Part shown: in pieces, positions 8,750-17,622 of the stretch
Layout: every line of letters starts with the position of its first letter
How positions within the stretch are numbered: position 1 is the first letter of the stretch
Origin: Labilibaculum filiforme
GTDB lineage: Bacteria; Bacteroidota; Bacteroidia; Bacteroidales; Marinifilaceae
Direction: 5' to 3'
Assembly: GCF_002843315.1 (NCBI RefSeq)
Contig: NZ_MVDD01000002.1
Span: 62,001-126,000, forward strand
DNA: 64,000 bases
Program-made: the position numbers and the translations under genes
The notes under the pieces: generated by a model
What the model was told of the DNA's origin: nothing
Seen by the model: only the letters and a program-made list of their open reading frames with translations
Databases searched by the model: none

Positions 8750-10704
8750 TAGTTGTTAATTATCTTTTTAAGTGTATTAATCCATTGTAAGTCTATTTCT
8801 TGCTGATAAAATGGTTTTTTCATTATCTCAACATATTTTTTTGCAAAACGAATTTTATTGTAGCCGAGATGGTCATCGAAGAAATCCTTTATTGTTTTAC
8901 TTTCACTTGTTTTTAAGTCAAGAAAACCAGCCGAATTAGTTGCTTCGGATAAAAGAGTATTGTTTTTCAGAATCTCATCTAGCTTTTCATATTCATCAGA
9001 AAACTCTAACAACGTTTGATAAAAAAGTACAGGATTTAAACAATCTTCTATTTCTGTTGGTGGACTGGAAGCCACGTTGTTGACCTCTACTAATAATGTC
9101 TCTTTATTATTCTTATTCAGCAATCTTTCGAAAAATAGGTTTCTATTTTTTTCATATTGAATTTCAACTCTTTCAGAATCAGTATCAATTAGGCAAATTA
9201 CCTTTCCTTTTATATTATAATCTGGGTCTTTAATTGGGGATAATAAATAATTGTATAATTTCTTAACCTCCTTAAAACTACCAAGTGGAAGGATACGAAG
9301 ATTTTTAGAATTTATTTCATCTTTAAATATCTCTTCAAAATATATTTTTTCAGATTGTCCTTCGCAAATAATCCAGTTATATGGTGTGTCTGCAATAAGC
9401 GAGAAGATAATTGACTGGACTAAATCATTATAACTTTTAATGTTGTAATCTACAGGTAAAACACCTTTGATTTTTTTTCTGGACTGAGTTATTGATTCAC
9501 GATAATTATACAAATTGAAATAATCAACAGATATATCATTTTTGCCATTTCTTCTTAATGAAGTTGCACTTCCATTTGATACAATTGGCAAGTAACCATA
9601 CCAATGAGTTGAGATTATTATTTGATGATTTAGTTTACTAATACCTATTAGTTTCTCAAATTGTGAAAAGCAATTTGAAATATGTAAAGAAGCTTCTGGT
9701 TCATCTATAGCCAAAATAATATTTGATTCTCTATCTTGATTAGTCAACAAGAAAGAGTATGCCACATCAATTAAAGCTTTCCTTTTTTCTCCTGAACTTA
9801 GCTCGTTAACTGGTATTCGTTTGCTGTTCTCAAATTTTCTATTTAAAATTTTAATTGAAAAATATGCTTCAATTATTTTTGAAACTAAATCTGGCATTGT
9901 CAGGCTATTCTTATGATGCCCTTTGTATTCATAAATTTGGAGAATCCGTTCTATTTCATTCACAAATTCTCCTAAATCCTTATTAATTTGTTTTAAGGTG
10001 CCAGGGCGGATTGCTTTTTCTATTTCAGATTGAATGTTTTTATCCATTAGCTTCTGCATATCCTGTGTCTCTAATTTTGTATAAGTATGGACGTCTGTTT
10101 CTACAGGAATATAGATATATGAATAATGCGAAACTATGTATTCAAAGAAGCCTTTAAAATAGCTTTGTATCTCATCTTCATCAGGTTTTATTGCAGGGTT
10201 GTCAAGAATAAAATCAATATAAGTATGAAATGAACCAAAGTAAATTCCTTGCTCGTTATATTTCTTTCCAATAATTATCAAAAAATAGTTATCTCTATTA
10301 TAAACTTCTTTTAATTCATCTCTATGACGATAAAACTCATTAAGAGCTTTTGATTTGGTTTTCTGTGTTGTTTCCCATAAGAAATTCGAAAGTTTCTCTG
10401 CTTTTTCGTAAAACTTAACATCATCTTTTAGCTTATTTCTTAATTTGTCTTTTTTAATGACAAAAATTGGGGCAATAAATGGAATATTTGAACCTCCTAA
10501 TCCACCTTCAAGTTTTGCTTCATTGTTTATTGGCCAATCTTGGTTGTTTTTCCAGTTAAAGACACAATCTATTGCTTCTAAAACTGAACTTTTTCCAACT
10601 CCATTTTCTCCAATAAGGCTAGAAAACCCATTACCTTCAGAAATTGGGATAAAAGATATTCCTTTATATATTTTAAAATGTCTTATAAAAAGTGATGATA
10701 TCAT
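8749..10704 (-). CDS. AAA ATPase with C-terminal TOPRIM domain (OLD-like)
   Basis: A 651-residue ABC-type AAA ATPase fused to a TOPRIM domain, as in OLD-family nucleases. The Walker A motif is GENGVGKS (32-39). Later come the signature-like ELSSGEKRKALID, Walker B ILAIDEPEASLH and the switch STHWYG. The TOPRIM part shows WIICEGQSEKIYF (metal-binding Glu) and VICLIDTDSE (DxD). OLD-like proteins act in phage defence, alone or in Gabija and PARIS. There is no UvrD-like helicase and no separate AriB partner, so I do not assign it to either. Its stop lies inside the attC-like site, which suggests an independent cassette. Confidence 0.8.
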   Translation of the reverse strand: MISSLFIRHFKIYKGISFIPISEGNGFSSLIGENGVGKSSVLEAIDCVFNWKNNQDWPINNEAKLEGGLGGSNIPFIAPIFVIKKDKLRNKLKDDVKFYEKAEKLSNFLWETTQKTKSKALNEFYRHRDELKEVYNRDNYFLIIIGKKYNEQGIYFGSFHTYIDFILDNPAIKPDEDEIQSYFKGFFEYIVSHYSYIYIPVETDVHTYTKLETQDMQKLMDKNIQSEIEKAIRPGTLKQINKDLGEFVNEIERILQIYEYKGHHKNSLTMPDLVSKIIEAYFSIKILNRKFENSKRIPVNELSSGEKRKALIDVAYSFLLTNQDRESNIILAIDEPEASLHISNCFSQFEKLIGISKLNHQIIISTHWYGYLPIVSNGSATSLRRNGKNDISVDYFNLYNYRESITQSRKKIKGVLPVDYNIKSYNDLVQSIIFSLIADTPYNWIICEGQSEKIYFEEIFKDEINSKNLRILPLGSFKEVKKLYNYLLSPIKDPDYNIKGKVICLIDTDSERVEIQYEKNRNLFFERLLNKNNKETLLVEVNNVASSPPTEIEDCLNPVLFYQTLLEFSDEYEKLDEILKNNTLLSEATNSAGFLDLKTSESKTIKDFFDDHLGYNKIRFAKKYVEIMKKPFYQQEIDLQWINTLKKIINN

Positions 10705-11667
10705 AAATCTATTTTAGTTGTTAGCACTCATTTTTTTCAATTAGGCACAACTCATAAATAAACACCATTGCGTTTATTTCCTCTATACTTCATCCTAGAG
10801 CCACAATGCACAGCTGTTGTAATGATAATAGTAATCGTTTTGCTAAGGTAGTAAAGCTAAATTAAAATACGTACTGTCAAACCTGCCAACTTAGATTATG
10901 CACATAAAATTTATTTTAAAGAGGTGGTTATCTAGTTAGGAGAAAAGGGAAAGTATCTGTTTCGAGAAAGGGATCAGTAAACCAATGCTAGTCCTTTAAA
11001 ACATCAAGCAAATACAAATACTTAAATGCGATAAACAGGAGAAAGGCTATTGTTTCGCATTCCTCTTTTCGAAATACACAAAAGCAAAGGGCCGCATAAT
11101 TTACCACAACAAAACTGATTAGCAAGAATTTTACACTAAAACCTTACACATCAGTAAAACTAAGCTTAGTGTATAAAAACACCTAAAATAAGGGAGGTCG
11201 TAAACATTTGTTCATGGCTCCAGCTAAGGCTTGGGCGAGTCGTGAACATTTGTTCCTGGCTTGTTTTATTGAAAAAAGGAGCAATTTACTTCCGTTAACA
11301 ACTCCACTAAAGGCTTGGGCAAGCCGTAAACATTTGTTCCTGGCTTGTTTTATTGAAAAAAGAAGCAATTTACTTCCATTCCTAAATTCCAAACTAAAAA
11401 AAAACGACAGTTGTAATCATACAATAAGTAAAGTAAGAATTCGGCCTACTCCTAATCTATCATTAATATGCTGCCTTCCCAAAGCCAAGTCTACTAACAC
11501 ACATGCATTATTACAATTAAGCATTAGTCTTCATTATCAAATAAATAATTCACTCTATATTTTCATATGATTATATTTTTTGTAATTTTAATCGACAGTA
11601 GATACAAAAATTATGTATTTACAACACAAACCCAAATAGTTATTAATAACCCAAAAACAGTAAAATT
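10705..11667. other. Long intergenic region between defence cassette and DUF6261 gene
   Basis: About 960 bp without a supportable gene. It holds an 84-bp tandem repeat (11227-11377) and otherwise AT-rich sequence. Open frames over the repeat exist on both strands but only because the repeat lacks stops. No remnants of a recognisable gene were seen. Confidence 0.6.
11200..11377. repeat. 84-bp tandem repeat, about two copies plus a fragment
   Basis: The unit starting AGGCTTGGGC at 11227 recurs at 11311 (period 84 bp). A partial earlier copy of the ACATTTGTTC segment lies at about 11203-11226. The shared part includes GGCTTGTTTTATTGAAAAAA and GCAATTTACTTCC. Function unknown. Confidence 0.75.
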
Positions 11668-12387
11668 ATGATTCCAAAATTATCGTACAAAACACGTACC
11701 ACTGAAGTAAACTCAACATCGGAAAATTTAGGATTGACTTACAAAAAACAAAACATAAAAGAAGACAATTACCTGACAGACCTTTTCACCAACTTGCAAA
11801 ACAAATCTGATTTATTGAGAACGGCGATAAATCGTAGCAAAGCAGAGTCGAATTTAGATGCTAAAGATGTGATGAGAGATGAAAAAGTACAAGCTTTGTA
11901 CTATCTACTACTGGGTGCTATGCATAATCCTAATGCTGCAATAAGTGCACCGGCTGCCAAACTGTATGATGTGTTTATAAAATATGGTTTAAAGATGACA
12001 CAGAAGAGCTATATGATTGAGTCATCTTTAGTAGAATCGATGCTGGAAGATTATGAGGCTGTCGATTTACAAGCTGATATTGCTGCCGTGTTGGGTTGTG
12101 CCGAGCTAATTGCTCATATCGAAACGGCTCAAAATGATTTTAAAACTGCTAATATTGCATGGGAAGAAGCAAAATCAAAAGAGGGATTAACAGTATCTGC
12201 AACTAAAATTAAGAAGGAAATTATTACGTTTATCAACGATAATATTGTGGTTTATTTAAAGGCCATGAACCTAGCCAAAAATGCTGTTTACGGCGAATTG
12301 GCTCAAAACGTATCGCAAATTATTAACGATACCAATCAGTCCGTTAAAAGAAGAACAAAAATGGGCGAAGAAGTTGTTGCAGACTAA
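11668..12387 (+). CDS. DUF6261 family protein
   Basis: A 239-residue predicted cytosolic, mostly helical protein that resembles the DUF6261 family common in Bacteroidetes, often near mobile elements. No signal peptide, membrane segment or catalytic motif is visible. It stands alone on the plus strand between the defence region and the mannoside cluster, with a MITE-like element 66 bp downstream. Function unknown. Confidence 0.7.
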   Translation: MIPKLSYKTRTTEVNSTSENLGLTYKKQNIKEDNYLTDLFTNLQNKSDLLRTAINRSKAESNLDAKDVMRDEKVQALYYLLLGAMHNPNAAISAPAAKLYDVFIKYGLKMTQKSYMIESSLVESMLEDYEAVDLQADIAAVLGCAELIAHIETAQNDFKTANIAWEEAKSKEGLTVSATKIKKEIITFINDNIVVYLKAMNLAKNAVYGELAQNVSQIINDTNQSVKRRTKMGEEVVAD

Positions 12388-12453
12388 ATAAACTTACTAA
12401 TGCAGATTAGAAATATACGCCGATTACCAATCGAATAAATCTGTAAATACCAA

Positions 12454-12584
12454 GAGGGTGTCCGAAAAGGAAAGCTTTACTTAAAGACGTCATGTTGAGC
12501 GAAGTAGAAACATCTGTTATTCCATGTTAAAGATTCTTCGACAAGCTCCGAATGACAATAAAATTGAACTTTTCGGACACCCTC
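12454..12584. mobile_element. MITE-like element with 16-bp terminal inverted repeats
   Basis: A 131-bp element bounded by the perfect inverted repeat GAGGGTGTCCGAAAAG (12454-12469) and CTTTTCGGACACCCTC (12569-12584). The interior carries a second, imperfect palindrome starting GTCATGTTGAGCGAAG and ending CTCCGAATGAC, a repeat type scattered through Bacteroidetes intergenic regions. CAA flanks both sides, a possible short target duplication. It has no coding capacity. The ends resemble those of insertion sequences that could mobilise it in trans. Confidence 0.7.
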
Positions 12585-12615
12585 CAACAACTAATTTTCT
12601 ATTGTTTTATTCGTT

Positions 12616-14916
12616 TCAATTTCCTTGTTTTGCATTCGGCATGGAACCCATTTCAAAAATCAATTCGCCACCTTGAACTATTTCTTTATGGTTTATGTAG
12701 TTTCGATTTAACTGCTCTCCATTTAAACTTACAGATTGTACAATGTAATTCTCGTTACTTAGGTTGTTAGCAATTACTTTAAAATGTTTGCCATTGGGAA
12801 GATTGATTACTGCTTCATCGATTTGTGGAGCTCCTAAAATATATTCTCCACCGCATGGATTCACAGGATAGAAACCCAAAGAAGAAAATAGATACCAAGC
12901 AGACATTTGTCCGCAATCGTCATTTCCCTTTACGCCTTCCGGATCGTTGTGGTAATAGTTCTCCACCAGCTCTTTAATAATTTTATCGCTTCGATAGGCT
13001 TTATCGGTGTATTTATACAAATACGGCACATGATGACAAGGTTCGTTTCCGTGCCAATACTGTCCCATAGTTCCGTAAATATTCCACTCTAAGGTTCTTA
13101 CTTCCGGTTTCGTACTGGTATAAAACATCGTATCCAACTTATTTACAAAGGCATCATTTCCTCCCATAGTTGTCATTAACCCTTTTATGTCGTGTTGAAC
13201 ATGAAAAAGGTAATGGTAAGCATTCCCTTCGGTAAAATCCGATCCAGGAACCCACTCACCAACTACTTCAACAGGATCGACATCGGTACGGAATTCACCA
13301 TTCGCATTTTTCCCACGAAAAAAACCAGTCTTCGTATCAAACACATTGTGATAATAACCTGCTCTGTTCATCAAGAAATTGTACTCCGAAGTTTTCTTTA
13401 GGTTTTCGGCCATAAGTCCAGCACAATAATCGTCGTAGGTATTTTCCAGCAATCGGGAAACCGTTTCCCGACCATCGTCGATATCCGAAATTTTGGCATC
13501 GGTTGGAATGTATCCATACTTGTCAATCAGATCAACATGATTGCGATAGTGAGTTTTGGTAACTGAAGTCCAAATCGCATCAAAAACCTCATTATTCGTA
13601 TATTTCGATGGCTCGATTCCTTTTAAATAAGCATCTGCAATTACGGGCACAGCATGATTTCCAACCATGGTATGCGTTTCTTTTCCCCAAAGTTGCCATC
13701 GAGGTAAATACTTATTCGCTTCGCGCGGATTATTAGGATCGAATGGCTTGTGTGTATAACTATCCATCATGGAAGTCACAAAATCGCTCACCAATTTGGG
13801 CGAAAGAATGGTGTACATCGGATTTGCCGCACGATAGGTATCCCATAAGGATAGAGTGGTATAATATTTTCCAATGGACGACTGCTTCACCGAGCCATCT
13901 TCACCACGGTAACGACCATCGATATCCGCAATATTGTTAGGCTGAATGTACAAGCGGTAAAGCGAGGAATAAAAAGCTATTTTTTTCTCTTTGCTGCCCG
14001 TAACATCTATCTTTGACAAAATCGCATTCCACTTTTGTTTTGCCTCCGTTTTCACCTCCTCAAAAGTTCCAAATCCTTTTATTTCGGCTTTCAAATTTTT
14101 CTTTGCTTCCTCCACTCCTACGGTCGAAAGTCCAATCATGACTTCCAAATTATTCTCTCCCTCCATATCGAAAGCAAGCAAATAGCGAGGCGCTTTTTCT
14201 TGATTCCCTTTCGGAGCAGTAAGCGATTCTTTCTGCTTCACTTTCTTGCTAAAACGAATCACATAATACAAATCTCTTTCGGCCCACACTCTTGCTTTTC
14301 GGTAACCCGATAAAGTAAATTCATCGTCGAATTGCTGATTGGCTTCCAAAACATTGGTTGGAATGGAGTTAATCCCGATTCCATATTGTAAATCGATCAG
14401 TAAACTTGCTGTTTCGGGCTCATCAAAAGTATAAGAATGATAGGCCACATGCTCGGTAGCTGTTAGTTCTACATTCACATGATGATCGGTTAAGCGAACC
14501 GCATAATAACCTGGAGCAGCCACTTCTGTCTCCTTCGCATAGGTAGAACGAAAATTCTCTCGCGCCGATGGATCGATGGAATTCTGACAGTAGGCTTGCA
14601 ATAAAATATCGGAAAGAGAAGGACAACCAACCCCATTAAGATGCGTTTGTGCAAAGCCCCAAATCCATTTGTCGTTGTACTGATATCCTGTACAATGATC
14701 CATTTCGTAACCCGAATAGTAGTCGGTATACGATTCGGGACCAGGCTGAACCATTCCTAAAGGCGTAGTTGCACCCGGAAAACAGTGTCCTTCGTGCTGG
14801 GTACCTATAAAAGTATCCACGTATTTTGTGTAATCTATGCTATTCAAATTATCCTTACATGAGCTTAGAAATCCTAAACCCATAATGAGGATAATACAGT
14901 TGAAAAAAATCTTCAT
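12616..14916 (-). CDS. GH92 alpha-mannosidase, lipoprotein
   Basis: A 766-residue GH92 family protein (calcium-dependent exo-alpha-mannosidases, mostly alpha-1,2). It has a lipoprotein signal ending in FLSSC (Cys about 20). Family features are YVDTFIGTQHEGHCFPGATTP at the start of the N-domain, GNHAVPVIADAYLKG, and the C-terminal GNDDCGQMSAWYLFSSLGFYPV. It is the last gene of the mannoside cluster, 34 bp after the second GH92. It probably trims mannose from alpha-mannans or N-glycans at the cell surface or in the periplasm. The family is certain; linkage specificity is not predictable by eye. Confidence 0.95.
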   Translation of the reverse strand: MKIFFNCIILIMGLGFLSSCKDNLNSIDYTKYVDTFIGTQHEGHCFPGATTPLGMVQPGPESYTDYYSGYEMDHCTGYQYNDKWIWGFAQTHLNGVGCPSLSDILLQAYCQNSIDPSARENFRSTYAKETEVAAPGYYAVRLTDHHVNVELTATEHVAYHSYTFDEPETASLLIDLQYGIGINSIPTNVLEANQQFDDEFTLSGYRKARVWAERDLYYVIRFSKKVKQKESLTAPKGNQEKAPRYLLAFDMEGENNLEVMIGLSTVGVEEAKKNLKAEIKGFGTFEEVKTEAKQKWNAILSKIDVTGSKEKKIAFYSSLYRLYIQPNNIADIDGRYRGEDGSVKQSSIGKYYTTLSLWDTYRAANPMYTILSPKLVSDFVTSMMDSYTHKPFDPNNPREANKYLPRWQLWGKETHTMVGNHAVPVIADAYLKGIEPSKYTNNEVFDAIWTSVTKTHYRNHVDLIDKYGYIPTDAKISDIDDGRETVSRLLENTYDDYCAGLMAENLKKTSEYNFLMNRAGYYHNVFDTKTGFFRGKNANGEFRTDVDPVEVVGEWVPGSDFTEGNAYHYLFHVQHDIKGLMTTMGGNDAFVNKLDTMFYTSTKPEVRTLEWNIYGTMGQYWHGNEPCHHVPYLYKYTDKAYRSDKIIKELVENYYHNDPEGVKGNDDCGQMSAWYLFSSLGFYPVNPCGGEYILGAPQIDEAVINLPNGKHFKVIANNLSNENYIVQSVSLNGEQLNRNYINHKEIVQGGELIFEMGSMPNAKQGN

Positions 14917-14950
14917 TCTTTCTTATTTTGAGAAACAAAAGGAATCAGAA

Positions 14951-17599
14951 TTACTTCAGGATTCCCCAATTTTTATTCGGTTCTGCACCCATTTCGAACA
15001 CTAAGTCACCACCATTCATCAAATCGGAATGAGTTAAGGTACATTTCGTATATTCCTTACCATTTAATTTGGCAGATTGGATGTATGCATTCTCCTTCGA
15101 GTTGTTATTGGCAATAATGGTAAAGGTTTTTCCTTCGCCAACATTCAGTACTACTTTATTAAGCACAGGACTGCAAAGTTGGTAGATAGGATCGCCTGGA
15201 CAAGCAGGATAAAATCCCATAGCACCAAATACATACCAAGATGAAACCTGTCCGCAATCATCATTTCCGGGAAGACCTCCAACATCGTTAAAGAAGTATT
15301 TCGATAACATCTCCCGCACCACTTTTTGTGTTTTCCATGGAGCGCCAATATTGTTGTACATATAAGGGGCATGCATCGAGAATTCATCTCCTACATAGTA
15401 CATATCCTTATCAAAAAAATCATCTAAGTAAGCTTCTAATTGATCATTCCCTCCCATAAAATTGGCTAAACCAGGAATATCGTGAGGAACCAATAAAGTA
15501 TGATTCTTATAATACACCTCCGTATCGTGATCGGTTCCTTGCGCCCAAACACTTATGCTTTTATCGAAAGGAGGAAGCCATTCTCCATTTAATTTCTTAC
15601 CACGAACCAATCCTGTTTCTTTATCAAAAACATTAATATATCGCTTAGAGCGCTCCATATATTCGGCCAAATGATCAATTTTAAGCAAAGCTCTTGCCAT
15701 TTGAGCAATGCAGTAATCATCGTAAGAAAATTCAAGTGTTCGTGCAACAGGTTCGCCATAAAATCCGAAGATATCGGTAGGTACGTAACCCATTTTATTG
15801 AAGTAATCGATACCAACACGGCCAGAGAAACCACGATCGCCTTTTACATTTGCATTTTTCAGCATCGCCTCGAAAGCCAAATCGGCATCAAAACCTCTAA
15901 TTCCTTTTACGTAAGCATCAGCAATAACTGCATCGGCATGAGTTCCCATCATAATGCTGCGATACCACGGATTTGGCCATTTAGGAATCCATCCCCCTTC
16001 TTTATAGGCATTCAACATGCCATTAATAATATTGGTAGTTTCTTGCGGTTTTAGAATTACCCACAATGGATGCAAAGACCGGAAGGTATCCCAAATGGAT
16101 AAATCGGTGTACATTTCTCCTTCGTGAACCTTAAAATCAAAAGGACTAAAATACCGACCATCCTCATTCAAATTACGTGGGTTTACGAAACATTTGGTTA
16201 AAGCTGTGTAGAAAATAGCTTTATCGTCTTCCGATCCTTCCACTTGAATTTTATCCAATTCATTCTCCCAAACCTGAGCACCTTTGGCTACCGATTTGTT
16301 AAAATCAAAATCAGGAAACTCTTGATCCATATTAGCTCGGGCTTGCGCCAGATCAATCAAAGAAGTACCCACCTTCATTTTCACTTTTTCCTGATCTTTA
16401 GTCGCAAAAGTGACATAAACAGCGTTGCCATCCGCTCCTATCAATGCCATTTCAGAACCAAAATCAGGGTCTTGTTTTACTGGCTCTGCACACCTCAGCT
16501 TCATTACTGTTGAACCTGATCCATCGTAATATTCAATACGAATATCGTATTTCTCTCCTTTGGTCAGCTTTGTTGTGTAAGTCTCGGTTCCCGTAGCACG
16601 ATATTCCCATTTATCAATCACCAATTGATTGTTAAGGTACATTCTTGTACCATCTTCGGTTGTTAGTTCAAAGGTATGTTCTCCACTATGTCTTGCAACA
16701 AGAGTACCTGTATAAATTGCAGAAAAGAAATCATCTTTAATGCCCTCAACAGGAGCTTTCAACCATTCCCTATTCAAATCAGAATAAGTATCAAAAGCAG
16801 TAGGTTCTCCTTCCAATTTATCGTTGTTGTAGTAGCTTGCTTTAAATCCTTCGGGAACCAAGTTGGCATCTACTACAGCTGGCAATACATCAACCCGGTA
16901 GGTTTCAAATTCTTTATCGAATTTAGCAACAAAGTGATTTCTAAAATTCCCTGCAATAATCATGTATCCCTCAATTTCATTTCTTTCGGGAATTACTTTA
17001 TAGTACCCAGGAACAAATACACCATCGAAAAGTACGGATGAAGATTTAGATTCGGGAAAAGTAAATTGAAAAAATGCTGTTTTAGACGCTGCAGTAAGCT
17101 CGGCTTTAATATTGTAATCGTCTAATTTTACAGAATAGTAATGAGGTCTTGCAATTTCGCTATCGTGACTAAATTTTGAAGCACGAGCTTTTGCATCTAT
17201 GCTTACCACACCTGTCATTGGCATAATACACATCGCTCCCCAATCTCCAACCACAGCGCCATTCGGATAACGAGTGCCCCGAAAACCCTGAATTTTTTCC
17301 TGATCGTACCAATAAGGCACAGGAACGGTAATTACACGATCAGTCCACGTAGCAGTTTGTGGTGTCCAGTGTGTTAAAGCAGATGGATTTCCAACAATTG
17401 GAGATACATATCCCATTGGTTCCTCTACCTCCGTAACGGTAATATCGGCAATACTAGCTGCTGTGCCCACACGGGTATCAACATATTGCAGCACTCCTTT
17501 ATTTGCAAAATCAGCACCTTCTTTCGAAGGTGCGTTACAAGCAGCTAATGTGATTGCCACAAGTACAAAACACAAACATTTTCTCAGTAATTTTTTCAT
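14951..17599 (-). CDS. GH92 alpha-mannosidase with inserted PA14 domain, lipoprotein
   Basis: A GH92 enzyme of about 882 residues. I start it at the ATG at 17599, preceded by AAAAGGAA, rather than a TTG 18 bp upstream. A lipobox ITLAAC puts the lipid Cys near residue 21. A PA14-like beta-barrel is inserted in the N-terminal domain at about 250-371 (FKASYYNN, TTEDGTRMYLNNQLVIDKW, IEYYDGSGSTVMKL). The GH92 C-terminal signature GNDDCGQVSSWYVFGAMGFYP is present. PA14 modules usually bind glycans, so it may hold the enzyme on its substrate. It sits between GH38 and GH92, with gaps of 23 and 34 bp, probably one transcript. Confidence 0.93.
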   Translation of the reverse strand: MKKLLRKCLCFVLVAITLAACNAPSKEGADFANKGVLQYVDTRVGTAASIADITVTEVEEPMGYVSPIVGNPSALTHWTPQTATWTDRVITVPVPYWYDQEKIQGFRGTRYPNGAVVGDWGAMCIMPMTGVVSIDAKARASKFSHDSEIARPHYYSVKLDDYNIKAELTAASKTAFFQFTFPESKSSSVLFDGVFVPGYYKVIPERNEIEGYMIIAGNFRNHFVAKFDKEFETYRVDVLPAVVDANLVPEGFKASYYNNDKLEGEPTAFDTYSDLNREWLKAPVEGIKDDFFSAIYTGTLVARHSGEHTFELTTEDGTRMYLNNQLVIDKWEYRATGTETYTTKLTKGEKYDIRIEYYDGSGSTVMKLRCAEPVKQDPDFGSEMALIGADGNAVYVTFATKDQEKVKMKVGTSLIDLAQARANMDQEFPDFDFNKSVAKGAQVWENELDKIQVEGSEDDKAIFYTALTKCFVNPRNLNEDGRYFSPFDFKVHEGEMYTDLSIWDTFRSLHPLWVILKPQETTNIINGMLNAYKEGGWIPKWPNPWYRSIMMGTHADAVIADAYVKGIRGFDADLAFEAMLKNANVKGDRGFSGRVGIDYFNKMGYVPTDIFGFYGEPVARTLEFSYDDYCIAQMARALLKIDHLAEYMERSKRYINVFDKETGLVRGKKLNGEWLPPFDKSISVWAQGTDHDTEVYYKNHTLLVPHDIPGLANFMGGNDQLEAYLDDFFDKDMYYVGDEFSMHAPYMYNNIGAPWKTQKVVREMLSKYFFNDVGGLPGNDDCGQVSSWYVFGAMGFYPACPGDPIYQLCSPVLNKVVLNVGEGKTFTIIANNNSKENAYIQSAKLNGKEYTKCTLTHSDLMNGGDLVFEMGAEPNKNWGILK

Positions 17600-17622
17600 T
17601 TTTTCCTTTTCGTACAATACTG

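Noticed and set aside
8444-8752. 102-codon plus-strand open frame between the defence units
   Set aside because: It runs through the HTH promoter region and the palindromic attC-like site and has no family resemblance.
8749-10704. Gabija or PARIS assignment of the AAA-TOPRIM gene
   Set aside because: No UvrD/PcrA-like helicase (GajB) and no separate AriB partner; the adjacent helicase belongs to another operon beyond the attC-like site.
11183-11570. Open frames over the 84-bp tandem repeat
   Set aside because: Repeat-derived frames on both strands; the period of 84 is a multiple of three, which keeps the frame open by chance.
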